A DNA stretch of 64,000 bases from Bacillus sp. FSL H8-0547 (GCA_038002745.1 JBBODD010000001.1:1922001-1986000); one strand, 5' to 3'. Positions 43,080-51,914 are shown, counted from the stretch's first letter. The notes: a model not told the origin generated them from the letters alone. Translations and numbers: made by a program.

Positions 43080-43844
43080 ATGAAAACAGTATTGATTACA
43101 GGAGCATCAGACGGCATCGGGAAAGAACTTGCTTATAAATATGCGCAGGATGGATACCGCTTAGTCCTGGCTGCGCGCAGCGAGGGGAAATTGCAGAAGC
43201 TTGCAGAAGAACTTAAGCCTGCACCTGTCATCGTTAAAAGAAAAGATTTAAGCGATATGAGTCAAGTCCGAGAACTGTACGAAGAACTGAAGGCAGAAAG
43301 TGTACAGATAGATGTTCTCGTCAACAACGCAGGATTCGGCCTCTACGGAGAATTTGTCCGCACATCTGCTGAAGAAGAACTCAATATGATTGACCTTAAT
43401 ATTAAATCCATTACGCTGCTTGCCAAACTGTTCGCACCTGATATGGCCGCCAGAGGTTCCGGCCATATACTCAATGTTGCATCAACAGCTGCCTTTCAGC
43501 CGGGTCCGCTTATGGCTGTGTATTACGCCACAAAAGCATATGTGTTATCATTTAGTGAAGCCATAGAAAATGAACTTAAAGGGACAGGGATCAGCGTTTC
43601 CGTACTTTGCCCCGGACCGACTAAAACCGGTTTCAGCGACCGTGCCAACCTGGGCCAGTCCAAGCTTTTTAAAAGCGGGGTCATGGATGTCAAAGAGGTG
43701 GCGGACGCGGCTTATAAAGGGCTGCAAAAGAAGCAAACCGTTATTATCCCTGGACTAAAAAATAAAATACTCGCAGCAGCCGTACGGTTTATGCCCCGCA
43801 AAACGGTAACAGGGGTTGTGAGAAAAACACAGGAACGTGCGTAA
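43080..43844 (+). CDS. Short-chain dehydrogenase/reductase
   Basis: 254 residues. NAD(P)-binding LITGASDGIGKELAYKY, NNAGFGLYG, catalytic Ser in LNVASTAAFQ, Tyr-x-x-x-Lys YYATKAYV and the PGPTKTGF loop are all intact. C-terminal KNKILAAAVRFMPRKTVTGVV may associate with membranes. Substrate unknown. It precedes an ArsR-type gene by 16 bp and shares its promoter and operator. Confidence 0.9.
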   Translation: MKTVLITGASDGIGKELAYKYAQDGYRLVLAARSEGKLQKLAEELKPAPVIVKRKDLSDMSQVRELYEELKAESVQIDVLVNNAGFGLYGEFVRTSAEEELNMIDLNIKSITLLAKLFAPDMAARGSGHILNVASTAAFQPGPLMAVYYATKAYVLSFSEAIENELKGTGISVSVLCPGPTKTGFSDRANLGQSKLFKSGVMDVKEVADAAYKGLQKKQTVIIPGLKNKILAAAVRFMPRKTVTGVVRKTQERA

Positions 43845-43860
43845 GAAAGGTGTGAAGTGA

Positions 43861-44163
43861 ATGGGAGATCAGGCAATTGATACATTTCGATCTTGCATCC
43901 CATTATTCCATGCTCTCGGAGATCCGGCGAGACAGGATATTATTTTATTACTGGCAGAAACAGAGCGGCTGACCGTCAACGAAATTGCGGAGCAGTCCAG
44001 ACTTTCAAGACCGGCTATTTCTCATCATCTGAAAATCTTAAAAGATCAGGGACTGGTTGTCACTGAACAGCAGGGAACAAAGCGCTTCTATTCTTTAACA
44101 CTTGAAGATTCAGTTTCCATGCTGAAAAAACTGATCTCGTTAGTAGAAGAAACCTGCATGTGA
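43861..44163 (+). CDS. ArsR-family winged-helix repressor
   Basis: 100 residues with a complete wHTH: HALGDPARQDIILLLAE, then recognition helix LSRPAISHHLKIL and wing GLVVTEQQGTKRFYSL. No Cys-rich metal motif of the ArsR/SmtB type is present (the only Cys residues are near the ends), so the inducer may not be a metal. It probably represses its own operon through the dyad at 43036-43054. Stop TGA is 15 bp before the ung start. Confidence 0.87.
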   Translation: MGDQAIDTFRSCIPLFHALGDPARQDIILLLAETERLTVNEIAEQSRLSRPAISHHLKILKDQGLVVTEQQGTKRFYSLTLEDSVSMLKKLISLVEETCM

Positions 44164-44178
44164 TTGGGGGAAACACAA

Positions 44179-44850
44179 TTGAAACAGCTTCTTCATGACG
44201 GCTGGTGGCAGTGGCTTAAACCCGAATTCGAAAAATCCTATTATGCAAAACTAAGAAAATTCCTGAAAGAGGAATACGCTTCTGAAACTGTCTATCCTCC
44301 CATGAATGATATCTTTCATGCACTGGATGCAACATCCTACGAGAATGTGAAAGCCGTTATCCTCGGTCAGGACCCTTACCACGGGCCGAACCAGGCACAC
44401 GGGCTGAGTTTTTCTGTGCAAAAAGGAGTGAAGCAGCCTCCTTCACTGCGCAACATTTTTCTTGAACTGAAAGATGACCTCGGTTACGAGCCTCCGGATC
44501 ACGGCTGCCTTGAAAAATGGGCAGAACAAGGTGTGCTCCTTTTGAATACAGTCCTCACCGTGCGGAAAGGGCAGGCTGCCTCGCATAAAGGTCAGGGGTG
44601 GGAGACTTTCACCGACCGGATCATTGAGCTTTTGAACGAACGGGAACAGCCGGTTGTCTTTATTCTATGGGGAAAGCATGCAACGGCCAAAAAAGAGCTG
44701 ATTGATGAAAACAGGCATGTCATCATTGAGTCGCCTCACCCAAGTCCTTTTTCTGCACGCAGAGGGTTCTTCGGAAGCAAACCTTTTTCGAAGACAAATG
44801 AAGCACTGCGGAAAATGGGAAGAGAAGAAATTGACTGGGAAATCAAATAA
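44179..44850 (+). CDS. ung: Uracil-DNA glycosylase
   Basis: 223 residues. The catalytic motif GQDPYHGP (63-70, Asp65) and the [21 protein letters not shown] motif of family 1 UDG are intact, plus [19 protein letters not shown]. It removes uracil from DNA. I chose the TTG at 44179 ([13 protein letters not shown]), which aligns with the B. subtilis N-terminus and has GGGGG about 9 nt upstream; a TTG at 44164 is less likely. Confidence 0.95.
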   Translation: MKQLLHDGWWQWLKPEFEKSYYAKLRKFLKEEYASETVYPPMNDIFHALDATSYENVKAVILGQDPYHGPNQAHGLSFSVQKGVKQPPSLRNIFLELKDDLGYEPPDHGCLEKWAEQGVLLLNTVLTVRKGQAASHKGQGWETFTDRIIELLNEREQPVVFILWGKHATAKKELIDENRHVIIESPHPSPFSARRGFFGSKPFSKTNEALRKMGREEIDWEIK

Positions 44851-44885
44851 GCGCCTTGCCCGCCGAAGCATAAAAAACTGAAAAG

Positions 44886-44914
44886 AAAAGGAGGTGCCTC
44901 TGCACCTCCTTTTT
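44886..44914. terminator. Bidirectional terminator after ung
   Basis: Twelve-bp perfect stem AAAAGGAGGTGC/GCACCTCCTTTT with loop CTCT. The following gene is on the minus strand. Confidence 0.92.
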
Positions 44915-44922
44915 GTCAGCCA

Positions 44923-45270
44923 TTAAATTCCGCCGGTTACGCGGTCATGATTTGTCACCATCAGCAGAATTTTACCCTCATCAAGCTTTTCTTCATATCG
45001 CTCAGCTTCATCCTTGCTGAATCCGATTTCTTCAAGCTTTGTGCGGAGCTCGTCTCCTTTTTTGCTGAAAATGTTGCCGACTGCGCTGCCAAGGCCCATT
45101 TCAGAAAGACCGATTGTGTTGGCGTCCGCACTGCCTGCTACACGGTTGGTGCGCTCGTCATCGTGTGAAAGAATATAAATGTCCTGTTTATCAATACCCT
45201 GATTTTTCAGCTCAGTTACATCCTGCTTCAACATTTCATCATTTGTGTATTCTTTAACTGTCGGTTTCAT
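44923..45270 (-). CDS. General stress protein 17M family, copy 2
   Basis: 115 residues beginning MKPTVKEYTNDEMLKQDVTE and containing IYILSHDDERTNRVAGSADA and EEIGFSKDEAERYEEKL. It is clearly the same family as 41371-41688. The ATG at 45270 is preferred; a TTG at 45276 with AGGAG 6 nt upstream is possible. A weaker SigB-like site lies upstream. Having two paralogues 3.3 kb apart suggests an old duplication or a shared stress program. Confidence 0.82.
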   Translation of the reverse strand: MKPTVKEYTNDEMLKQDVTELKNQGIDKQDIYILSHDDERTNRVAGSADANTIGLSEMGLGSAVGNIFSKKGDELRTKLEEIGFSKDEAERYEEKLDEGKILLMVTNHDRVTGGI

Positions 45271-45308
45271 ATTCAATCACTCTCCTGTTTAGTAATACTG
45301 GTTATTTA

Positions 45309-45331
45309 TCACCCGGGCACGAGATGTAAAC
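45309..45331 (-). promoter_or_regulatory. Weak SigB-like promoter for GSP17M copy 2
   Basis: On the minus strand GTTTAC, 11 nt, GGGTGA. The spacing is short and the -10 imperfect. Confidence 0.35.
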
Positions 45332-45365
45332 CTCTTTTTTGCAGGCGGTGTGCAAAAACACCTGC

Positions 45366-45371
45366 TATAAT
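45366..45371 (+). promoter_or_regulatory. -10 element for the 57-codon gene operon
   Basis: TATAAT at 45366-45371 is a perfect -10, 36 bp before the 57-codon gene; no good -35 can be seen at 17 bp. Confidence 0.4.
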
Positions 45372-45406
45372 AGGGAGCAAGGAATAAGAAAAAGGCAGGA
45401 TATCAG

Positions 45407-45580
45407 ATGAACGTTCAGCAGATCAACTGTTTAAAATGTGCACATTACTACGTGACCTGGGATAGACAATTTCCAAATGGATGCAGGGCTTTCGGCTTTA
45501 AATCAGCTGCAAGGCCATCTGCTGAGGTGAAAAAATCTTCAGGTGAAAACTGCTTAAAATATACGCTTAAAAAATCATAA
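45407..45580 (+). CDS. Small Cys-containing protein, 57 aa
   Basis: MNVQQINCLKCAHYYVTWDR then FPNGCRAFGFKSAARPS and ENCLKYTLKKS. The CxxC pair plus two further Cys suggests a small zinc-binding unit. It has no convincing Shine-Dalgarno beyond GGCAGGA, but it sits in a tight plus-strand cluster (ywdI starts 15 bp after its stop), which supports it. In B. subtilis small genes occur in the same ung-ywdK interval. Function unknown. Confidence 0.68.
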   Translation: MNVQQINCLKCAHYYVTWDRQFPNGCRAFGFKSAARPSAEVKKSSGENCLKYTLKKS

Positions 45581-45594
45581 TGGAGGAAAGAAGA

Positions 45595-45885
45595 ATGGAT
45601 ATTCATATTTCAAAGCTGCTCGCAAAAATGGAAAGAGAGGTCCGCATGGCAATGAATGAATCAAGCGAGTCAGAGGTAAGAGAGCGTCTGCTTGCTGTTA
45701 AGACTCTGTGCGACCTTGTCCTTGAAGAGAGAAGCGGGGAGTCTCACGAACCGGGCAAACCGAAACTGCAGGCATCACAGCCTTTAGAAGTGGATGCTCT
45801 TCAGCTGCAGAAAATGATGGGCGCCTCCTCCTTGAATAAGAAAAAAGAAGAGGAAGACAGCGGCGACTCCCTTTTCGATTTCTAA
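45595..45885 (+). CDS. ywdI: YwdI-family protein (DUF5327)
   Basis: 96 residues. Helical N-terminus MDIHISKLLAKMEREVRMAM then ERLLAVKTLCDLVLEE, followed by a Glu/Ser/Lys-rich tail ending GDSLFDF. It corresponds to B. subtilis YwdI by size and position between the ung cluster and ywdK. GGAGG lies 9 nt upstream of ATG 45595. Function unknown. Confidence 0.78.
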   Translation: MDIHISKLLAKMEREVRMAMNESSESEVRERLLAVKTLCDLVLEERSGESHEPGKPKLQASQPLEVDALQLQKMMGASSLNKKKEEEDSGDSLFDF

Positions 45886-45983
45886 TTATCCGTTGACGAA
45901 TACGCTTCCTGCCTTTGCATTGCAGGTGCGTTAAGGTAAGATGAAAGCAGAGCTTAGATTTCAAAACCGGGGAGAAGATAATT

Positions 45984-46355
45984 GTGAAACTATTTTTAAT
46001 TCTTGCTGCAGCAAATGCGTTTCTTTCAGTGGCACTCGGTGCATTCGGCGCACACGGACTTGAAGGGAAAATTCCTGAAAGATACTTGAACATCTGGGAA
46101 AAAGCCGTCACCTATCAAATGTTCCACGCAGGCGGCCTGTTCGTCATCGCGTTTCTCATGGACAAGCTTCCGCAGGCAGGCATGCTGAACTGGGCGGGGT
46201 GGCTGATGTTTATCGGCATTCTGCTGTTTTCAGGAAGCCTGTACGTTCTGGCAGTTACGCAAATCAGTGTCCTTGGAGCCATCACTCCGCTTGGCGGACT
46301 TTCCTTCCTTATTGCCTGGGTAATGATCATCATTGCAGCCGTGAAGTTCCTATAA
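45984..46355 (+). CDS. ywdK: DUF423 membrane protein YwdK
   Basis: 123 residues, four membrane helices, GTG start with GGGGAG upstream. LGAFGAHGLEGKIPERYLNI is the DUF423 signature, and the helices LNWAGWLMFIGILLFSGSLY and GAITPLGGLSFLIAW follow. Function unknown; membership is clear. Followed by a terminator and then repeat copy B. Confidence 0.88.
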   Translation: MKLFLILAAANAFLSVALGAFGAHGLEGKIPERYLNIWEKAVTYQMFHAGGLFVIAFLMDKLPQAGMLNWAGWLMFIGILLFSGSLYVLAVTQISVLGAITPLGGLSFLIAWVMIIIAAVKFL

Positions 46356-46363
46356 TTAGTGTT

Positions 46364-46393
46364 AAAGAGCTCCGCCTGAGGCGGGGCTCTTTT
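46364..46393 (+). terminator. Terminator after ywdK
   Basis: Stem AAAGAGC-CCGCC/GGCGG-GCTCTTT with loop TGA, and TTT. Confidence 0.87.
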
Positions 46394-46450
46394 CATTGTT
46401 AAGGTAATTATAAAAAATAAAAGGCTGTTGATAAGATAACAAAGATATCA

Positions 46451-46570
46451 TCGTCCAGCTCCAGCGCCTAGATCCTCTGTCAGAACAAATCCGTCAAAAA
46501 AGTCAAAAACGGACTTTTCTGCCGGATTCTTATCTGCCTATCGGATCTGACCAAGGCGCTTGCGCTTTTG
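46451..46570. repeat. Dispersed ~120-bp structured repeat, copy B
   Basis: Same 120-bp length and orientation as copy A, with only a handful of differences (for example CAAAAACGG for CAAACCCGG, TTGCG for TTCCG at the end). It lies between the ywdK terminator and the next membrane-protein gene. Confidence 0.88.
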
Positions 46571-46673
46571 TACTGAGGCCGGCCTAATCAGCAGGAAGAG
46601 TTCTGTCCGCCTTTTTGCTACCCTTAAAATTCTGCTGCATGGTAAAATAATGAAAAAGGAAGGCGGGAGAAAA

Positions 46674-47084
46674 GTGAAGAAAATACTGACGATTATTGCG
46701 GGTATCATGATCATTGGAGGGCTTGCCGGAGGGTTAAGCTCCATATCAACTATCTATAAAATGCTGACAGAAGAGAATCAGCAGTATTACGAGCCCTACG
46801 GCCTTTTTTATATTCAGATGCTTCCCGGCCTGTCTATTTTTGTTTACCTGATGATCGGCGGCAGCCTGCTTCTAGCCGTATCGGCTTTTTTAAAGCGATA
46901 TGAGGACAGGACAAGCATCATGGAGAGCTATGTCCATACACTTGTGAAAGAAGAGCCCAAACCAGTGCAGAGTACGCTTTCACAGGCAGAACAGGAAACA
47001 ATTGCCCTTTTTAAGCAGGAAAAGCAAAAGGACGTATCGCTTGACGATACGGGTGAAGACGATCGCTATTATTGGAAAGGCTAA
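46674..47084 (+). CDS. Small two-helix membrane protein, unknown function
   Basis: 136 residues starting MKKILTIIAGIMIIGGLAGG (first helix), second helix near LSIFVYLMIGGSLLLAVSAF, then an acidic tail ending DRYYWKG. I chose GTG at 46674 following GGAAGGCGGGAG; the open frame continues upstream into repeat copy B, which is not coding. It lies just upstream of (and convergent with) gerQ. I do not recognise the family. Confidence 0.6.
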   Translation: MKKILTIIAGIMIIGGLAGGLSSISTIYKMLTEENQQYYEPYGLFYIQMLPGLSIFVYLMIGGSLLLAVSAFLKRYEDRTSIMESYVHTLVKEEPKPVQSTLSQAEQETIALFKQEKQKDVSLDDTGEDDRYYWKG

Positions 47085-47110
47085 AAAAGAGCATACACGG
47101 TATATGCTCC
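47083..47110 (-). terminator. Terminator of gerQ
   Basis: On the minus strand GGAGCATATACCGTGTATGCTCTTTTTT: stem GAGCATA/TATGCTC followed by Ts. Confidence 0.78.
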
Positions 47111-47122
47111 AAAGATCAGACC

Positions 47123-47569
47123 TTATCTAGGCGAATAGGACGCCATGTCGTATGGATAATAATAGGCGATCTCTTCATCAAACGTAATGTAATCAAGGTA
47201 AATGGTCAAAAGCAGGTACCTTTTGGACGTTTTCGGATCACTCAGAATGATATGATCGCGGCCGGCTGCTTCAATCACGCCTTTAAAGATTTTTGAGTTC
47301 CACTCTTTGCTGTTTTCAAATGTCATGTAAATCGTCGCAACTTTACCGCGGTTAAGCCTAAGAATGTTTTCCACATATGATTCTTCAAGCGGCAGCATCC
47401 CGCCCTGTGCCTGAGTCGGGGTCTGCTGCTGCCCGCCCTGCATACCCTGCTGTCCGCCGCCCTGCTGCTGTCCAAATTGCTGCTGCTGTCCAAACTGCGG
47501 CTGCTGCTGACGGTAATCATATCCATAAGGATTGAAGCCTGCTCCAAACTGATTGAAACCTGAATTCAT
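47123..47569 (-). CDS. gerQ: Spore coat protein GerQ
   Basis: 148 residues. The C-terminal core GMLPLEESYVENILRLNRGK, TFENSKEWNSKIFKGVIEAA and YLDYITFDEEIAYYYPY is the GerQ domain. The N-terminal ~60 residues are Gln-rich (PQFGQQQQFGQQQGGGQQG) and contain no lysine; the first Lys is in the LNRGK of the core. B. subtilis GerQ carries several N-terminal lysines, cross-linked by transglutaminase. It is a coat protein needed for correct cortex-lytic enzyme CwlJ localisation in germination. AAGGAGG precedes the ATG. Confidence 0.9.
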   Translation of the reverse strand: MNSGFNQFGAGFNPYGYDYRQQQPQFGQQQQFGQQQGGGQQGMQGGQQQTPTQAQGGMLPLEESYVENILRLNRGKVATIYMTFENSKEWNSKIFKGVIEAAGRDHIILSDPKTSKRYLLLTIYLDYITFDEEIAYYYPYDMASYSPR

Positions 47570-47706
47570 AATAACCCTCCTTAATCAGTAAGAAATGAAT
47601 AAACACCAGAATCATTTGCCCCGGGTGGCGCAAAGAAGCAGTGTGACCGGATGAAAGATCAATCTCACTCATTTATAGGTATGAACGGAGAATAAGCGTT
47701 ATGACA

Positions 47707-47741
47707 CAAAAAAAGCCCCTGCCTGATCCGGCAAGAGCTTG
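47707..47741 (-). terminator. Terminator of hemQ
   Basis: On the minus strand AGCTCTTGCC/GGCAGGGGCT (two G-T pairs), loop GGATCA, TTTTTTT. Confidence 0.85.
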
Positions 47742-47747
47742 TGACCG

Positions 47748-48491
47748 TTAAATATGGAAGTAGCTGTACAATTTATCTTCAGGCAGAATATTTCCGACAA
47801 AGAATGTGCCAAACTCGCCGTAGCGCGCGCTCACTTCATCGAATCTCATCTCATATACAAGCTTTTTGAATTGAAGCACATCATCTGAAAAAAGCGTTAC
47901 GCCCCATTCAAAATCATCAAATCCGACAGATCCTGTAATGATCTGCTTTACTTTGCCGGCATACTGGCGGCCAATCATGCCGTGGCTGCGCATCAGGCTT
48001 TTTCGTTCTTCCATCGGAAGCATGTACCAGTTGTCTTCGCCGTTTCGGCGCTTATCCATCGGATAGAAGCAGACGTGCTTCGCTTCAGGAAGGGAAGGAT
48101 ACAGACGGGCAAGAACCTGCGGATTCTGATATGGATCTTCTCCTGCAGGAAGATAGTTGCTGAGTTCCACCACTGACACGTAAGAGAAGGTTGGAAGGGT
48201 GTAATCAGCAAGCTTTGATTTATTAAACTCTGTTTCAATGACATTCAGTTCTTCCATCGTAGGGCGCAGAATCATCAGCATAAAGTCGGCTTTTTGTCCG
48301 ACGATCGAGTACAGTGCCTGACTTCCCTGCTTCTGCTCATCTGCAAGTCCCCATTTTTCAAGCAAACCCTGAAACTCATAAATGGCTGACTGGCGTTCAT
48401 CGCTGCTTGCCGTCTTCCAGAGCGCCCAGTTCATTGCGCGGAAATCATGCAGGCAATACCAGCCGTCAAGTGTTTGTGCAGCTTCACTCAT
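47748..48491 (-). CDS. hemQ: Coproheme decarboxylase HemQ (ChdC, YwfI)
   Basis: 247 residues, chlorite-dismutase fold. Visible active-site residues: Tyr143 in CFYPMDKRR with Lys147 close by, and proximal haem ligand His170 in [13 protein letters not shown]. It converts coproheme to haem b in the Firmicute coproporphyrin-dependent pathway. Its place next to pta, divergently transcribed, is as in B. subtilis. Mature cytosolic enzyme; no signal peptide. Confidence 0.94.
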   Translation of the reverse strand: MSEAAQTLDGWYCLHDFRAMNWALWKTASSDERQSAIYEFQGLLEKWGLADEQKQGSQALYSIVGQKADFMLMILRPTMEELNVIETEFNKSKLADYTLPTFSYVSVVELSNYLPAGEDPYQNPQVLARLYPSLPEAKHVCFYPMDKRRNGEDNWYMLPMEERKSLMRSHGMIGRQYAGKVKQIITGSVGFDDFEWGVTLFSDDVLQFKKLVYEMRFDEVSARYGEFGTFFVGNILPEDKLYSYFHI

Positions 48492-48642
48492 GTACGTTCA
48501 CTCCGTTTCATCATACTTATTTACGCTATTTACTATACCACAGTTTGTCCATCGAATAATGAAATCAGACTCTGCTGCACATATTAAATAGGGATGTTTA
48601 AGTGTAAAGTTGTTTGTCTATTTAGAAAATAAAGAATTTGTC

Positions 48643-48657
48643 TTGTAAGCGCTGCAT
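48643..48657 (+). promoter_or_regulatory. cre (CcpA) site upstream of pta
   Basis: TTGTAAGCGCTGCAT matches WTGNAANCGNWNNCA at 13 of 15 positions with a perfect TGTAAGCGCT core. Centred about 56 bp upstream of the predicted start of transcription, a location suited to CcpA activation of overflow acetate metabolism. Confidence 0.65.
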
Positions 48658-48671
48658 TGGTCCGGGCTTGT

Positions 48672-48699
48672 TTGAATTTGCCTGAAAGTGGAGTATCCT
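48672..48699 (+). promoter_or_regulatory. pta promoter
   Basis: TTGAAT (48672-48677), 16 nt, TATCCT (48694-48699). About 45 bp before the ribosome-binding site AGGAGG of pta. Confidence 0.5.
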
Positions 48700-48742
48700 T
48701 GTCTGTAGAGTGTTTGTTTTTAACAAATTAGGAGGTTTTGGA

Positions 48743-49714
48743 ATGTCTGATTTATTTAGTCTTTTAAAAGAAAAAGTATCAGGAAAAGAGCTGAAACTTG
48801 TTTTCCCTGAAGGTACGGATGAGCGTATTCTTACAGCTGCAAACCGTCTTGCCGGAGAAGGCATTCTGGTCCCGATTCTTGTCGGAAGCAAAGATGAGAT
48901 CACGAAAAAAGCGAATGAACTGAATCTTACGCTTGAAGGTGTTGAGATCTATGACCCTCAAACGTTTGAAGGCATGAATGAGCTTGTGGCATCTTTTGTA
49001 GAGCGCCGCAAAGGAAAAGCGACAGAAGAACAGGCTCAAAAGATTCTTTTGGATGAAAACTACTTCGGCACAATGCTTGTTTACACAGGACAGGCACACG
49101 GCCTTGTAAGCGGAGCGGCTCATTCAACAGCAGATACTGTTCGCCCGGCTCTTCAGATTATTAAAACAAAAGAAGGCATTAAAAAAACATCAGGCGTGTT
49201 CATCATGGTGCGCGGCGATGAGAAATATGTCTTTGCAGACTGCGCAATCAACATTTCTCCAGACAGCCAGGATCTTGCTGAAATTGCCATCGAAAGCGCA
49301 AAAACAGCTGACATGTTCAACATCGAGCCGAGAGTGGCGATGCTCAGCTTTTCAACAAAAGGCTCAGCTAAATCACCGGAAACAGAGCGTGTAGCGGAAG
49401 CTGTGAAAATTGCGAAAGAAATGGACCCGACTCTTGTGCTTGACGGCGAATTCCAATTTGACGCTGCGTTCGTACCGTCCGTAGCAGCTTCTAAAGCTCC
49501 GGATTCTGTACTGAAAGGCGACGCTAACGTATTTGTTTTCCCAAGCCTTGAAGCAGGCAACATCGGCTACAAAATTGCTCAGCGTCTGGGCAACTTTGAA
49601 GCAGTAGGCCCAATCCTTCAGGGACTGAATGCACCGGTTAACGACTTGTCACGCGGATGCAACGCAGAAGATGTATACAAACTTGCATTGATTACTGCCG
49701 GACAGGCAATCTAA
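48743..49714 (+). CDS. pta: Phosphate acetyltransferase
   Basis: 323 residues. ATG at 48743 after AGGAGG. Motifs: KLVFPEGTDERILTAA near the start, GAAHSTADTVRPALQI, and AKSPETERVAEAVKIA plus VFVFPSLEAGNIGYKIAQR in the C-terminal domain. It interconverts acetyl-CoA and acetyl phosphate as part of overflow metabolism (Pta-AckA); ackA is not in the window. It has a promoter with a CcpA site and a strong terminator of its own. Confidence 0.95.
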   Translation: MSDLFSLLKEKVSGKELKLVFPEGTDERILTAANRLAGEGILVPILVGSKDEITKKANELNLTLEGVEIYDPQTFEGMNELVASFVERRKGKATEEQAQKILLDENYFGTMLVYTGQAHGLVSGAAHSTADTVRPALQIIKTKEGIKKTSGVFIMVRGDEKYVFADCAINISPDSQDLAEIAIESAKTADMFNIEPRVAMLSFSTKGSAKSPETERVAEAVKIAKEMDPTLVLDGEFQFDAAFVPSVAASKAPDSVLKGDANVFVFPSLEAGNIGYKIAQRLGNFEAVGPILQGLNAPVNDLSRGCNAEDVYKLALITAGQAI

Positions 49715-49722
49715 TCGTAGGA

Positions 49723-49752
49723 GAAGAGACAGCGGCCGCTGTCTCTTTTTTC
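49723..49752 (+). terminator. Terminator after pta
   Basis: AAGAGACAGC/GCTGTCTCTT, loop GGCC, then TTTT. Confidence 0.92.
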
Positions 49753-49804
49753 TTGAGCTCATGCTATAATATACATGTTTATAAACGCTAAGGAGTCTAC
49801 GAAG

Positions 49805-50647
49805 ATGTCTTTTGAAACACTGCTGAAACAGGATGAATGGAAAATTGTCGACCAGTCCAGTCTCGGGCCTCATTTTGATGCGAGGCAGTCCTTTGCCATG
49901 GATGACACCTTGTGCACGGCTGTCGGAAACGGCACATCGCCAGCAACGGCGAGAACATGGGTACACCACAAAACGATTGTACTCGGCATTCAGGACACAA
50001 AGCTTCCTTATCTGCAGGATGGAATTGCTTTTTTAAAGGAGCAGGGCTACCGCGTCATTGTCCGGAACTCCGGCGGTCTTGCCGTTGTGCTGGATGAGGG
50101 GGTCCTCAACATTTCGCTAATTTTTCCTGAGACAGATAAAGGAATTGATATAAACCGCGGCTATGACACGATGTGGGATCTGATCAAACGGATGCTGAAG
50201 CCTTATAATGCGGAGATTGAAGCCCGTGAAATAACCGGTTCGTACTGCCCAGGCAGCTATGACCTCAGCATCGGCGGGAAAAAGTTCGCAGGGATTTCGC
50301 AGCGAAGACTTCGCGGGGGAATAGCTGTTCAAATCTATCTTTGTGCAGATGGAAGCGGCTCAGAGCGTGCTGAGCTCATCCGCAGATTTTATGAGCTAGC
50401 CAAAAAAGGGGAGCAGACAAAATTTGCGTATCCGGAAATTGTTCCGGAAACAATGGCATCGCTGAGCGAGCTGCTTCACGATGAGATCAACGTACAGTCG
50501 CTGATGCTTTCTTTTCTGAAGACACTGAAGGAGCTGAGCGGAAGAATCTATTCAGCATCCCTCTCTGTTGATGAGCAGGTGCTGTTTGAAAAAAACCTGC
50601 TTCGGATGTATGACCGGAATGAGAAGGTATTTGGGACCGTTCAATAG
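49805..50647 (+). CDS. lipL: Octanoyl-[GcvH]:protein N-octanoyltransferase LipL
   Basis: 280 residues. Catalytic Cys148 in [17 protein letters not shown] and the lipoate-binding [18 protein letters not shown] loop (about 88-104) are typical. It transfers octanoyl or lipoyl groups from GcvH to E2 proteins such as PdhC. Position next to pta, with the ATG at 49805 after AAGGAG, is as in B. subtilis ywfL. Followed by a terminator. Confidence 0.92.
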   Translation: MSFETLLKQDEWKIVDQSSLGPHFDARQSFAMDDTLCTAVGNGTSPATARTWVHHKTIVLGIQDTKLPYLQDGIAFLKEQGYRVIVRNSGGLAVVLDEGVLNISLIFPETDKGIDINRGYDTMWDLIKRMLKPYNAEIEAREITGSYCPGSYDLSIGGKKFAGISQRRLRGGIAVQIYLCADGSGSERAELIRRFYELAKKGEQTKFAYPEIVPETMASLSELLHDEINVQSLMLSFLKTLKELSGRIYSASLSVDEQVLFEKNLLRMYDRNEKVFGTVQ

Positions 50648-50652
50648 ATGGC

Positions 50653-50692
50653 AAAAAAGCAGGCAGGAGGGGAGTTCCTTGCCTGTTTTTTT
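50653..50692 (+). terminator. Terminator after lipL
   Basis: CAGGCA-GGA/TCC-TTGCCTG stem with a 7-nt loop, flanked by AAAAAAG and TTTTTTT. Confidence 0.78.
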
Positions 50693-50701
50693 GTACTCGT
50701 C

Positions 50702-51793
50702 TTCACTGTACAAAGTTTGTGCTGTAAACCAGTGCTTAAAAGCACTTTAGCATCTTCCCAGAAAAGAGTTTGTGCAGCAAACCTGGTTTAAGAGCACTAA
50801 CGTATCTTCCCAGAAAAGGGTTTGTGCTGCTAACAAGGTTTAAGAACACTTACACGTCTTCCCAGAGAAGAGTTTGTGTTGCTAGCAAGGTTTAAGAGCA
50901 CTAACGTATCTTCCCAGAAAAGGGTTTGTGCTGCTAACAAGGTTTAAGAACACTAACGTATCTTCCCAGAGAAGAGTTTGTGCTGCTAACCAGGTTTAAG
51001 AGCACTAAGGCATCTTCCCAGAAAAGGGTTTGTGCTGCTAACAAGGTTTAAGAATACTAAGGCATCTTCCCAGAGAAGAGTTTGTGCTGCTAGCAAGGTT
51101 TAAGAGCACTAAGGCATCTTCCCAGAGAAGAGTTTGTGCTGCTAACAAGGTTTAAGAACACTAAGGCATCTTCCCAGAGAAGAGTTTGTGCAGCTAGCAA
51201 GGTTTAAGAGCACTAACGCATCTTCCCAGAGAAGAGTTTGTGCTGCTAGCAAGGTTTAAGAACACTAACGCATCTTCCCAGAGAAGAGTTTGTGCTGCTA
51301 ACAAGGTTTAAGAGCACTAACGCATCTTCCCAGAAAAGGGTTAGTGCTGCTAACCAGGTTTAAGAGCACTTTAGTATCTTCCCAGAAAAGAGTTTGTGCT
51401 GCTAACAAGGTTTATGAGCACTAACGCGTCTTCCCAGAGAAAAGTTTGTGCTGCTAGCAAGGTTTAAGAGCACTTTAGTATCTTCCCAGAAAAGGGTTTG
51501 TGCTGCTAACAAGGTTAAAGAACACTAACGTATCTTCCCAGAGAAGAGTTTGTGCTGCTAACCAGGTTTAAGAGCACTAAGGCATCTTCCCAGAGAAGAG
51601 TTTGTGCTGCTAACCAGGTTTAAGAGCACTTTAGTATCTTCCCAGAAAAGAGTTTGTGCTGCTAACCAGGTTTAAGAGCACTAAGGCATCTTCCCAGAAA
51701 AAAGTTTGTGCTGCTAACAAGGTTTAAGAACACTAACGCACCTTCCCAGAGAAGAGTTTGTGCAGCAAACCAGTTTTAAGAACACTAACGCCC
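50702..51793. repeat. 52-bp tandem array 3, 20 units plus a diverged first
   Basis: CTTCCCA begins at 50754, 50806, 50858 and every 52 bp to 51742: nineteen intervals of exactly 52 bp. A diverged unit precedes it from 50702. Each unit carries GTTTGTGCT (9), 16 nt, AGCACTAAC (9), 18 nt, an imperfect inverted pair (one mismatch), again with arms about every 26 bp. Variation is concentrated at a few positions (CTAACGTA/CTAAGGCA/CTTTAGTA and AAGAG/AAGGG). Between convergent lipL and rsfA; no reading frame is preserved. Confidence 0.95.
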
Positions 51794-51882
51794 CACCACA
51801 ATCCGCCGTTAGCGCTCCAAAACTCTTTTTCAAGCACTTTCTCCTCACGAAACAAGAGCATTCAGCCTTTTAATCTTCAACT

Positions 51883-51912
51883 AAAAAAGATGCCCCATCA
51901 GGACATCTTTTT
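51883..51912 (-). terminator. Terminator of rsfA
   Basis: On the minus strand AAAAAAGATGTCC/GGGGCATCTTTTTT, loop TGAT; also T-flanked on the other strand. Confidence 0.87.
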
Positions 51913-51914
51913 TA

